DNA of 64,000 nt from Sediminicola arcticus (lineage in GTDB: Bacteria > Bacteroidota > Bacteroidia > Flavobacteriales > Flavobacteriaceae), in contig NZ_JBEXAE010000006.1 of the NCBI RefSeq assembly GCF_040566695.1, positions 124,001 to 188,000 of the forward strand, written 5' to 3'. The position numbers were made by a program, and so were the translations under genes. The notes beneath the pieces were generated by a model, which saw nothing but the letters and a program-made list of their open reading frames with translations, had not been told where the DNA came from and made no database searches. This document shows, piece after piece, positions 17,637 to 26,107 of this stretch; the stretch's first letter is position 1, and the number at the start of each line of letters is the position of its first letter.

Positions 17637-18941
17637 ATGCGCAGATTCAAAATTTTAGTAGTACCTACACTTTTAATTCTTGCGCTTTTTGTTTTAACTT
17701 ATATTGTTCCAAAATCTAGTTCTACGCCAGAGGCCAGTAAGTCAATTTCTACCATAACACCAATAAAAACTTTAATTAGTCAAAAAGAGGTCCTACAGTA
17801 TAAATTACATCAACAAGAATTGAGAGATGCCGTTAAAGCCTATTTTGAAAAGGCCATTGCATCGGGTGAAATTGTAGGCGCGGGGGTTAGTATAGTCATG
17901 CAAGATTCCATTGTTATTTTAGATGGTTTTGGCAAAAAAAATATTAATCTAAATGATGGTATTGACGGGGAAACTGTTTTTAGATTGGGATCCCTTTCCA
18001 AAGGATTTGCAGGAATATTAGCAGCCAATTTAAAGCAAGAGGGTATATTAGATTGGAAAGATAAAGTCAGTGATTATCTACCTGATTTTCAGTTGGGTGA
18101 TAGAAATAATACAGACAAAGTTACTTTGGCTACTATATTGTCTCACACCTCTGGTACACCCTATCACAGTTACACCAACCTTGTAGAGGCTGGGTTGTCA
18201 TTAAATGAAATTGCAGGGCGTTTCAAAAAAGTAAATCCTATAAGCAAACCAGGACTCATGTATAGCTACCAGAATGCCATGTTTGCCTTATGTGGGGAAA
18301 TTATGTACAAAGCTACTGGGCAAAAAATCTCTGCATCATTGGAGAACAGGTTCTTTACGCCTCTAGGCATGTGTTCAACTACTATGGATTATGAGACCTT
18401 GGAACATACAGAAAATGTAGCCTTACCGCATTCACAAGGACGCAATAGTTGGAAAACATTACCACTTAACCACAATTATTATAACGCCATTGCGGCAGGC
18501 GGTATTAATGCCAATGCCCATGATATGGGAAGATGGATGCGATTTTTACTTGGACATAATCCAGAGTTAATGGATAAGCCTGCTTTAGCGGAAGCTTTTA
18601 ACCCTTTTGTGGAAATAAAGGGTAACAGTAAATATTATCAGCGTTGGCCTGGTCATTTAAGCTCTTATTACGGCTTTGGTTGGAGAATTCACAAATATAG
18701 AGACGATGATTCTAGTCAAGAAAAAACCATTTGGCATCATGGAGGAAGTGTAAACAATTATAGAAATGAAATTGCCGTATTTCCGGAAGCCGATTTAGGT
18801 ATATGTGTTCTTCTGAACAGTAATTCCAAACTTGCAAGAATAGTGATACCTGACCTGCGAAGGATCGTAAAGGAAATTTATGGAAGATCCACTCCCAAAA
18901 TAGTTCATAGTTATAGTGCTGATCTTAACCCTAATTTATAA
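17637..18941 (+). CDS. Serine hydrolase, class C beta-lactamase/DD-peptidase fold
   Basis: A 434-residue penicillin-binding-protein-like hydrolase with an N-terminal hydrophobic segment (about 5-24) acting as signal or membrane anchor, so it works in the periplasm. The three catalytic elements are present: SxxK as SLSK (Ser119, Lys122), YxN as YQN (Tyr211-Asn213), and a HHGGS block (His367 onward) at the KTG position. Text such as SHTSGTPYHSYTNL and YSYQNAMFALCGEIM is typical of the COG1680 group, which includes esterases, D-aminopeptidases and peptidoglycan hydrolases. True beta-lactamase activity is not implied. Monocistronic. Confidence 0.88.
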   Translation: MRRFKILVVPTLLILALFVLTYIVPKSSSTPEASKSISTITPIKTLISQKEVLQYKLHQQELRDAVKAYFEKAIASGEIVGAGVSIVMQDSIVILDGFGKKNINLNDGIDGETVFRLGSLSKGFAGILAANLKQEGILDWKDKVSDYLPDFQLGDRNNTDKVTLATILSHTSGTPYHSYTNLVEAGLSLNEIAGRFKKVNPISKPGLMYSYQNAMFALCGEIMYKATGQKISASLENRFFTPLGMCSTTMDYETLEHTENVALPHSQGRNSWKTLPLNHNYYNAIAAGGINANAHDMGRWMRFLLGHNPELMDKPALAEAFNPFVEIKGNSKYYQRWPGHLSSYYGFGWRIHKYRDDDSSQEKTIWHHGGSVNNYRNEIAVFPEADLGICVLLNSNSKLARIVIPDLRRIVKEIYGRSTPKIVHSYSADLNPNL

Positions 18942-19056
18942 ATCTTGTAATCAGTCTCTTTTAATTAGCGTGTATTCGTCTAAAACCGTTAAGTTCTGTC
19001 CGACCTATTCGATGCTTAGTATATATACATTGCAGACCATACGCTTTAGTGATATT

Positions 19057-19536
19057 TTATTTTAATACGTTACGTTCACTCACAAGAATTCCATCTGTAT
19101 CCACATAGATATAATGCCCTGAAACAAAGGTAACATCGCCGAATTTAACTGGAATATCTATCTCGCCAGTATCGCGCTTATTGCTTTTAACAGGAGACGT
19201 ATTTAGTGCCCTTATGCCTAAATCCATAGAATTAATAATCTGACTATCGCGAATACTTCCGTTTACGATAATGCCATTCCACTTATTTTGTATTGCCAGT
19301 GCAGCTAATTGATCACCTACTAATGCGCAACGTAATGAGGCGCCACCATCTATTACAAGTACTTTTCCTTTGCCGCTAGATTCTAATTGTTTCCGTACTA
19401 ACGAGTTGTCTTCAAATAACATTAGTGTTGTTATTTCTCCTGAAAAGGCTTTTTTAGTTCCAAATGAACGAAAAATAGGAGCAACACAGCTGAATAGTTC
19501 GCCATGCTCATCCCAAAGGTCTGCCGTTGTAAACAT
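19057..19536 (-). CDS. rraA: RraA-like protein (RNase E regulator / HMG aldolase family)
   Basis: A 159-residue RraA-family protein. Motifs VIDGGASLRCALVGDQLA and NGIIVNGSIRDS (with the conserved R-D used for metal and substrate binding in the aldolase branch) are intact, as is the ending SGHYIYVDTDGILVSER. E. coli RraA inhibits RNase E, while other members are 4-hydroxy-4-methyl-2-oxoglutarate aldolases with the same fold. Both are possible here. It lies 95 bases downstream of aceA on the same strand, separated by a hairpin. Confidence 0.85.
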   Translation of the reverse strand: MFTTADLWDEHGELFSCVAPIFRSFGTKKAFSGEITTLMLFEDNSLVRKQLESSGKGKVLVIDGGASLRCALVGDQLAALAIQNKWNGIIVNGSIRDSQIINSMDLGIRALNTSPVKSNKRDTGEIDIPVKFGDVTFVSGHYIYVDTDGILVSERNVLK

Positions 19537-19565
19537 AGTTACAATAAATGTTTAAAATTATGATA

Positions 19566-19600
19566 TTTGAAAAGGCAACACTCTTACATGTTGCCCTTTT
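19566..19600 (-). terminator. Probable terminator downstream of aceA
   Basis: On the minus strand AAAAGGGCAACA pairs with TGTTGCCTTTT (arms 19600-19589 and 19580-19570), with one bulged base, an 8-nt loop and a T-run as part of the stem. It follows the aceA stop by about 30 bases. Confidence 0.5.
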
Positions 19601-19630
19601 CAACAAATAACAAATAAAAAATAAAAAAAA

Positions 19631-21256
19631 TTATTTATCCAGAACAAGTTCTCGCTTTGCTACATGTTCATCAATTTCGAATTGATTACTCGTATTCTTC
19701 TCTCCTCCAGCTTTTAAGGCTTTGTCTCCTGCAAAAAATGTTTTATGGTCATCACCAAGATTTGAACCCGCCATTCTTTGATGTTTTACACAAGAAACAC
19801 CTTTTCTAATTTCTTGTCTCTGAACACCTTTAACATAAGCCAACATGCCTTCTTCTCCAAAATATCCTTCGGTTAAATTATTCATATGAAGTGCTGTAGT
19901 ATGATAGGTTGGTAATGTAATTAAGTGATGGAATACACCGGCATACCTAGCAGCATCAATTTGAAAGGTCCGAATCATTTTGTCTGCACGAAAGCATAAT
20001 TCTGTAGTATCGTATTCCGCAGCCATTAAATTATTTCTATCGTAAGCTGTCATATTTTCTCCTTCAGCAAGCATTTCTTCAAAAGCTTGATTACGGAAGT
20101 TTAATGTCCAGTTAAAAGATGGCGAGTTGTTGTAAACCAATTTAGCATTTGGCATAACTTCTTTTATTCTGTTTACCATATGAGCAATTTGCTGCACATT
20201 TGGTGTTGGAGTTTCAATCCATAACAAATCCGCTCCGTTTTGAAGACTAGTGATACAATCCAAAACGACCCTATCTATATTGGAACCATTTTTAAATTTA
20301 TATAACCCATTGGCTAATCTTACAGGACGCACTAATTTCCCATCCCTTTTTAGCAGAACATCATCTTCTTTTGCATCATATATAGCTATTTCTTCTGCTT
20401 CAACAAAGGCTAAATATTTAGAAGCTAAATCTCCAGGTTCTTGACTAACTGGCAATTTTTGGGTTAAACTTGCACCTTCAGAATCTGTTCTTGCTACTAT
20501 AATGCCGTCATCAACTCCTAACTCTAAGAAAGCATATCTAATTGCATTTAGTTTGGCAATAAAATCTTCATGGGGTACTGTAACTTTGCCATCTTGATGA
20601 CCACACTGTTTGGCATCAGATACCTGATTTTCAATTTGAATAGCACATGCACCAGCTTGAATCATTTTTTTTGCCAATAAATAAGTTGCTTCTTCATTGC
20701 CAAAACCGGCATCGATATCTGCTATAATAGGAACAACATGTGTTTCATAATTATCTATTTGATCTTGTACGTCTTCACCTTTTTCAAGTTTTCTGAATAA
20801 ATCATTCAGCTCAATAGCATCAGCCTGACGTAAAAAATCATAAATTTCAGCTATGAGCCCAGAAACGGCGGTTTTTTCATGCATAGACTGATCTGGTAGT
20901 GGTCCAAATTCTGAACGTAGTGCGGCTACCATCCAACCAGAAAGATACAAGTATTTTTTGCTAGTGGTTTTGTGATGCTTTTTAACGGCTATCATTTTCT
21001 GTTGTGCCACAAAACCATGCCAACAACCTAGGGATTGTGTGTATTTGGATGAATCTGCATCATACGCTGCCATATCTTCTCTCATAATGGCTGCTGTATA
21101 TTTAGCGATATCCAAACCTGTTTTAAAACGATTCTGAATAACCATTCTAGCTGCGTTTTCAGTGCTTATCGTATTCCAAGTTTTTCCGTACTTTTCTTTA
21201 AGGTTTCTTACAGTCTGTAATGCAGAACTGTAATTTGATTGTGGTAAATTTTTCAT
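19631..21256 (-). CDS. aceA: Isocitrate lyase
   Basis: A 541-residue isocitrate lyase, splitting isocitrate to glyoxylate and succinate in the glyoxylate shunt. The catalytic loop reads KQCGHQDGKVTVPHEDF with Cys218 and His220; the KQCGH form and length match the longer ICL type known from Pseudomonas aeruginosa, not the E. coli KKCGH type. Other active-site blocks are IADIDAGFGNEEATYLLAK (metal Asp) and the NNSPSFNW region. aceB lies directly upstream on the same strand (72-base gap with a hairpin), giving an aceB-aceA unit. Confidence 0.95.
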   Translation of the reverse strand: MKNLPQSNYSSALQTVRNLKEKYGKTWNTISTENAARMVIQNRFKTGLDIAKYTAAIMREDMAAYDADSSKYTQSLGCWHGFVAQQKMIAVKKHHKTTSKKYLYLSGWMVAALRSEFGPLPDQSMHEKTAVSGLIAEIYDFLRQADAIELNDLFRKLEKGEDVQDQIDNYETHVVPIIADIDAGFGNEEATYLLAKKMIQAGACAIQIENQVSDAKQCGHQDGKVTVPHEDFIAKLNAIRYAFLELGVDDGIIVARTDSEGASLTQKLPVSQEPGDLASKYLAFVEAEEIAIYDAKEDDVLLKRDGKLVRPVRLANGLYKFKNGSNIDRVVLDCITSLQNGADLLWIETPTPNVQQIAHMVNRIKEVMPNAKLVYNNSPSFNWTLNFRNQAFEEMLAEGENMTAYDRNNLMAAEYDTTELCFRADKMIRTFQIDAARYAGVFHHLITLPTYHTTALHMNNLTEGYFGEEGMLAYVKGVQRQEIRKGVSCVKHQRMAGSNLGDDHKTFFAGDKALKAGGEKNTSNQFEIDEHVAKRELVLDK

Positions 21257-21290
21257 AATTTTGTAATAAGTTATTTATTATTAATAATTA

Positions 21291-21323
21291 GATCCTGCAG
21301 ATTGTGTCCGCAATCGCAGGATC
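21291..21323. promoter_or_regulatory. Intercistronic hairpin between aceB and aceA
   Basis: GATCCTGC (21291-21298) pairs with GCAGGATC (21316-21323), and the inner GATTG/CAATC arms (21300-21304, 21311-21315) extend it to 13 bp with one bulge and a 6-nt loop. A T-run is present only on the plus strand, so on the aceBA mRNA it more likely acts as a stability or partial-attenuation element than a terminator. Confidence 0.6.
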
Positions 21324-21328
21324 GTTTT

Positions 21329-22927
21329 TTAAATGTATTGATAGGCAGGAAGGGTAAGGAATTCCTCAAATTTTTCTGATAACACTAATTTGTCAAAAAG
21401 CTCAAAGGCTACTTTAAACTTGGTGTTATTTATAGTCTCTTCTCCAACTTCGGTAATAATCTTTTCTACTTCATCATCAAATAGTTCCATATAAAGCTCA
21501 ATAGTGAATTTCCTTCCATCTTCAAGTTTCACCTCATTCTTTAGCCATTGCCATACTTGAGTTCTGGATATCTCAGCCGTTGCGGCATCTTCCATTAGAT
21601 TATATAGGGCTACAGCTCCATGACCACGCAACCAGGCTTCCGTATATAAAATACCAACATTAATGTTCTTTCTAATTCCGGCTTCGGTAACGGTACCCTT
21701 TGGAATCTCAACCAGATCTGCTTGGGAAATTTGAACATCATCCCTTGTTACGTGTAATTGATTTAATGTTGGCATGTACTTGTCAAATTCTGACATGGCA
21801 ATGGAAACCAAAGCAGGATGGGCCACCCAAGTTCCATCATGGCCATTTGTTACCTCACGCTCCTTATCCTTTCTTACATTTTCTAAAGCGATAGCGTTGG
21901 CATTTACATTATTTTTTATTGGAATTTGAGCGGCCATACCACCAATAGCTAGAATGCCACGTTTGTGACAACGTTGAATAACTAGTTTGGAATACGCATC
22001 CATAAAAGGTGAGGTCATGGTTACTTGGTCTCGATTTGGCACTACGAAATTCGAATGGTTTCTGAATTTTTTGATGTATGAAAAGATATAGTCCCAACGT
22101 CCACAGTTTAAACCAACGATGTGCTCTTTTAATTCATAAATGATTTCATCTAATTGAAAACTCGCCGTAATGGTTTCCACTAAAACAGTGGCTTTAAAAG
22201 TGCCTTGAGGAACTTCAAGATAGTCTTGGGCAAAAGTAAATACCTCATTCCACCAACGTGCCTCCAGATAATGCTCTAATTTTGGAAGATAAAAATAGGG
22301 AGCAGTATCGTTTTTCATTAAGATCTGGGTATTATGAAATACATACAGACCAAAATCTACCAAGCTCCCTGACGTTTCTTCTTCATTAATTAGGATATGT
22401 CTTTCGTTTAAATGTAGCCCCCTTGGCCTAACCATTAAAACAGCCGTTTCTTCGTTGAGGTTATACGATTTACCGCGTATTGAATCTACCAATGAAATGG
22501 TTTTATTATTGGCATCAATCAAGTTCTTCTGACCTTCTATAGTGTTGCTCCAGGTAGGGGAATTACTATCCTCTAAATCGGCCATAAATGTTTTGGCGCC
22601 AGAATTCAGGGCGTTTATAATCATTTTTCTATCTACTGGACCTGTAATTTCTACACGTCTGTCTTGTAGATCGTGTGGAATAGTAGCAGCTTTCCATTGC
22701 TTGTCCCTTAGATTTTTTGTTTCCTTCGGGAATTCTGGAAATTTACCCTCATCAAAGACCTTTTGTTGATTTGCTCGCTTTTCTAAAAGCAGCAATCGTT
22801 CAGCATTAAATTTTTCATGAAGTAGGGTAATAAAAGCCAAAGCTTGATCTGTAAGAATTTCTGGATAGTAATTATCTACCTGTCTAGAGAAATTAATTTT
22901 GGATTGTTTTAAAAGGGTTTGTGCCAT
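21329..22927 (-). CDS. aceB: Malate synthase A
   Basis: A 532-residue malate synthase of the A type, condensing glyoxylate with acetyl-CoA to malate. Hallmarks are TFMADLEDSNSPTW, LMVRPRGLHLNERHI (catalytic-arginine block), ATVLVETITASFQLDEI and the ending YTEAWLRGHGAVALYNLMEDAATAEISR. Translation is set at the Met at 22927 (MAQTLLKQSKINF); the upstream extension to 22999 runs into the palindromic control region. It is the first gene of aceBA and divergent from the putative regulator. Confidence 0.95.
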   Translation of the reverse strand: MAQTLLKQSKINFSRQVDNYYPEILTDQALAFITLLHEKFNAERLLLLEKRANQQKVFDEGKFPEFPKETKNLRDKQWKAATIPHDLQDRRVEITGPVDRKMIINALNSGAKTFMADLEDSNSPTWSNTIEGQKNLIDANNKTISLVDSIRGKSYNLNEETAVLMVRPRGLHLNERHILINEEETSGSLVDFGLYVFHNTQILMKNDTAPYFYLPKLEHYLEARWWNEVFTFAQDYLEVPQGTFKATVLVETITASFQLDEIIYELKEHIVGLNCGRWDYIFSYIKKFRNHSNFVVPNRDQVTMTSPFMDAYSKLVIQRCHKRGILAIGGMAAQIPIKNNVNANAIALENVRKDKEREVTNGHDGTWVAHPALVSIAMSEFDKYMPTLNQLHVTRDDVQISQADLVEIPKGTVTEAGIRKNINVGILYTEAWLRGHGAVALYNLMEDAATAEISRTQVWQWLKNEVKLEDGRKFTIELYMELFDDEVEKIITEVGEETINNTKFKVAFELFDKLVLSEKFEEFLTLPAYQYI

Positions 22928-22976
22928 GATGATTTGTTTTATTTGACAATGATAAAAAAAAGATTTATATAAAACA

Positions 22977-23026
22977 AGCGAACGTTCGCTAAAAAACATT
23001 ATTCGCGAAAAATAAGTATTCGCAAA
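22977..23026. promoter_or_regulatory. Palindromic operator cluster between aceBA and its putative regulator
   Basis: A perfect 14-bp palindrome, AGCGAACGTTCGCT (22977-22990), is followed by a second palindrome, TTCGCGAA (23002-23009), and a related half-site TTCGCAAA (23019-23026). The first two centres are 22 bp apart, about two helical turns. A shared TTCGC core suggests one cooperative DNA-binding protein, most simply the adjacent regulator. Confidence 0.65.
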
Positions 23027-23032
23027 AAAGCC

Positions 23033-23040
23033 TATATTTG
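23033..23040 (+). promoter_or_regulatory. -7 element of the regulator gene
   Basis: TATATTTG matches TAnnTTTG and ends only 4 bases before the ATG at 23045, which implies a leaderless or nearly leaderless mRNA. Confidence 0.5.
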
Positions 23041-23044
23041 TTTT

Positions 23045-24523
23045 ATGGAAGAGGATTATATCAAACTTATATTTGGGTTGAAGCTAAAGCAGATAAGGAC
23101 TGATAAGAATTTGTCCCTATTTGGATTGTCTAAGCTTTCTGGTTTGTCAAAGTCGTATTTAAACGAAATTGAAAATGGTAAAAAATATCCCAAACCAGAT
23201 AAAATTGCCTTACTTTCAGATAAACTAGATGTCCCTTATGACCAAATGGTATCTTTAAAGTTAGATAAGAATTTGGCGCCAATTGGTGATTTATTACGAT
23301 CTAAAATATTAAAGGAAATCCCCCTAGACCTCTTTGGCATTAAAGAAAGTAACTTAATAGATATAGTTGCCAATGCACCTGCCAAGGTGAATGCCTTCAT
23401 AAGTACCATTATTAAAATTGCCCAACATTACAATTTCAGAAAAGAGAGTTTTTACCTTGCTTCGGTCCGCTCTTTCCAAGAAGCTAATAATAATTATTTT
23501 GATGAGTTAGAACAAAGTGTTCTAAAATTTGTTAAAGCGTATCATATAGATCTAAATCAAGAGATTTCTTCCAAGGAATTAGAAGAAATATTGGTAGAAG
23601 AATATGGATACATTGTTAAGGGAAATGAATTAAGTAAATATGAAGCTCTAGGTACCTTACGATCTGTATTTGTACCAAAAACAAAAACGTTGTTACTTAC
23701 AAATGAGATTGACGAGTCACAACGTACCTTTATTTATGCCAAAGAACTAGCTTATAATTATTTAGAGTTTAAAGAGCGTCTTTATACATTTCCTTGGATT
23801 AAGTTTGACACATTTGACCAAGTTCTAAATAATTTTTATGCCTCATATTTTGCCGGGGCTTTAATCATACCCAATGCTAAAATAACAGATCGGTTAAATG
23901 AAATTTTTGAGAAGGATACTTTTGATACCAAATTATTTCTCAACGCTATAGATACTTTTAATGCATCGCCAGAATCTTTTTATCAGCGTTTAACTAATAT
24001 CTTACCTAAAGAATTCAACATTCAGAATTTATTTTTTTTAAGGTTTACATATAAAGCTGGTAGTGAAAAATTTCACCTTAAAAAAGAATTGCATTTATCG
24101 CATCAACATTCCCCACATGCCAACGAAACTAATGAACACTATTGTAGGCGCTGGGTATCCTTAAAAGTATTGAAAGATTTAAGTGAAAATAAAAAAGACC
24201 ATGAATTTGATATTCAGATTTCCGATTACCAAAATGATGGTATGAAATATTTGGTATTGTCATCTGCAACTAAAGATCCTTTTAAAGAAAATTATTATAG
24301 AAGTATAAGTGTAGGATTACTGATCAATAAACAACTACAACGCAAAATAGCTTTTCTGGCAGATCCCAACATTAAAACTCAGGATGTTGGTGTAACCTGT
24401 GAGCGATGTGCTATATCGGGCTGCGCGGAAAGACAAGCCCCTTCGGTCCTTTTGGAGAAAGATGCTAAAAACAAAAAGATAGAAATGATTGTGGACGAAT
24501 TGAACACTAAGTTTGGTAATTAA
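23045..24523 (+). CDS. RamB/ScfR-type XRE transcriptional regulator, likely of aceBA
   Basis: A 492-residue regulator. Residues about 8-62 form an XRE helix-turn-helix (LSLFGLSKLSGLSKSYLNEIENGKKYP). The middle region resembles the IrrE/M78-like segment and the C-terminus carries VTCERCAISGCAERQAP (Cys452, Cys455, Cys460). This architecture is that of the short-chain acyl-CoA-responsive family including ScfR and RamB; corynebacterial and mycobacterial RamB controls glyoxylate-cycle genes. Its divergent placement from aceB across a palindrome cluster supports a local regulatory role and autoregulation, both inferred. The ligand is unproven, with acyl-CoA or propionyl-CoA as candidates. Confidence 0.82.
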   Translation: MEEDYIKLIFGLKLKQIRTDKNLSLFGLSKLSGLSKSYLNEIENGKKYPKPDKIALLSDKLDVPYDQMVSLKLDKNLAPIGDLLRSKILKEIPLDLFGIKESNLIDIVANAPAKVNAFISTIIKIAQHYNFRKESFYLASVRSFQEANNNYFDELEQSVLKFVKAYHIDLNQEISSKELEEILVEEYGYIVKGNELSKYEALGTLRSVFVPKTKTLLLTNEIDESQRTFIYAKELAYNYLEFKERLYTFPWIKFDTFDQVLNNFYASYFAGALIIPNAKITDRLNEIFEKDTFDTKLFLNAIDTFNASPESFYQRLTNILPKEFNIQNLFFLRFTYKAGSEKFHLKKELHLSHQHSPHANETNEHYCRRWVSLKVLKDLSENKKDHEFDIQISDYQNDGMKYLVLSSATKDPFKENYYRSISVGLLINKQLQRKIAFLADPNIKTQDVGVTCERCAISGCAERQAPSVLLEKDAKNKKIEMIVDELNTKFGN

Positions 24524-25221
24524 TTAAGCTGTACAATCGGTTTTCTGCCTTTTAAACCTTACTAACTTTTTTGGATTTTTATAGGTACCCTTAATTTGGT
24601 TTAATCCATTTTGCTCCAAAAGCCAATTTTAATATAGAATAATTTGATCTTAAGAGTGCCTGTCTCCCAATTTGGAATTTTTGCTTCTATCATAATATGA
24701 GTATAGACACTACCTAATTATGACAAGTACAGTAATAATTTTAATGGTATTACTATTGTTTACTTGGCAGAAGTAAATACATCCAATACCCCATAGGTAG
24801 ATTGAAATTAAACCTGTAATCTTTGTCCTTTTAGATATTTTATTCATGAAACTGTGTAGTGCTTTACATCCTTACTTTGATGTTGATTCTAAAAGCCAGT
24901 TACGCTGACCAATACTAAATTGGTAAAAAATAATGCCTGAAAAATACCATAAATTATAGGTTTAGACGGCAATCTGAGAACTGGTCGGATACTATGTTGG
25001 CCCGTCCGAAATATTTTTTTAGTAGTACTCGTTTTTATTTTTGTTAAAGATTAAACTATTGCCTTTTTATGTAGTCAAAGGTTTAAGTATAAAATTGAAT
25101 TATAACTATTAAGCGTTCAACGTTGATCTTGAATACAATGTTAATGTTTTGATAAACAACAAAAATATGTTTAATGTTTACTTATATTCGATAAACAAAT
25201 AATTATTTTTAGACACCAGCC
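24524..25221. other. 700-base gene-free region
   Basis: AT-rich region with no convincing frame, RNA gene or terminator. Near its end, a 9-bp direct repeat GATAAACAA occurs at 25151-25159 and 25190-25198, bracketing TATATTCG (25183-25190), a possible -7 element 31 bases before the GLPGLI gene start. Confidence 0.45.
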
Positions 25222-26058
25222 ATGAAATCAATTCTCTTTACTTTTATTTTCATCCTCACTCTAACAATGTCATCGTTTAGGCCAAATGTCCAAGAATTTC
25301 AAGGTCAGGCTTTCTATTTTTCTAAAACGAAAATGGATCTTGGTAATTGGGGAGCAAGAATGAGTGAAGCACAAAAAAAGCAAATGCAAGTTCGTTTAAA
25401 GGATAGGTTGGAAAAAACGTATGTGTTAAATTTCAACAAGGAAGAATCTGTATTTAATGAAGAAGACAAACTTGATGCTATATCAGGTGCAACAGATTCT
25501 TGGGGAAAGAATTTTTCACAGGGAGAGCAATATAAGAACGTAAAAGAAAATGCCTTGGTGCAAAGTCAGGAATTCTATGGCAAGCAATTTTTGGTAAAGG
25601 ATAAATTACAAGCTATAGAATGGAAGATGGGATCGGAATCAAGGCAAATAGGACAATACACTTGTTTTAAAGCCACCGCCTCGATACCAACAGCAGAATT
25701 AACATGGTATAACTTTTCATGGAATGATCTAAGAGCAGATGCGGAAACCAAAACTGATTCTACTGTTGTAGAAGCAACAGAACCTGAAATAAAATTGACT
25801 GAAGTTGAAGCGTGGTATACGCCACAAATCCCCGTGAGTCACGGACCAGGTGAATATTGGGGGCTTCCTGGACTTATTCTAGAAGTAAGTGCAGATAATA
25901 CAACCATGTTGTGTTCTAAGATAGTTATGAATCCTAAGGAGAAAATTAAGATCGAAGCTCCAGATAAAGGAAAAGAAATAACCAAGAGTTTATATCAAGA
26001 GACCATCCAAGGTAAAATGCTGGAAATGAGAAATAATCGAGGAAGAAGAAGAGGTTGA
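25222..26058 (+). CDS. GLPGLI-family exported protein
   Basis: A 278-residue exported protein (signal peptide MKSILFTFIFILTLTMSS) containing the family motif in YWGLPGLILEV near residue 213. The family is common in Bacteroidota, with no settled function. The 49-base gap to the TonB-type outer-membrane protein immediately downstream suggests joint transcription, and this pairing recurs widely, so the protein is probably a periplasmic partner of that receptor. The mature part is acidic and basic in alternating blocks, with EVEAWYTPQIPVSHGP just before the motif. No catalytic residues could be picked out. Confidence 0.85.
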   Translation: MKSILFTFIFILTLTMSSFRPNVQEFQGQAFYFSKTKMDLGNWGARMSEAQKKQMQVRLKDRLEKTYVLNFNKEESVFNEEDKLDAISGATDSWGKNFSQGEQYKNVKENALVQSQEFYGKQFLVKDKLQAIEWKMGSESRQIGQYTCFKATASIPTAELTWYNFSWNDLRADAETKTDSTVVEATEPEIKLTEVEAWYTPQIPVSHGPGEYWGLPGLILEVSADNTTMLCSKIVMNPKEKIKIEAPDKGKEITKSLYQETIQGKMLEMRNNRGRRRG

Positions 26059-26107
26059 TATTCGCTGATTAAACAATGACGACCTAACAACCAACTTACA
26101 CAACATC

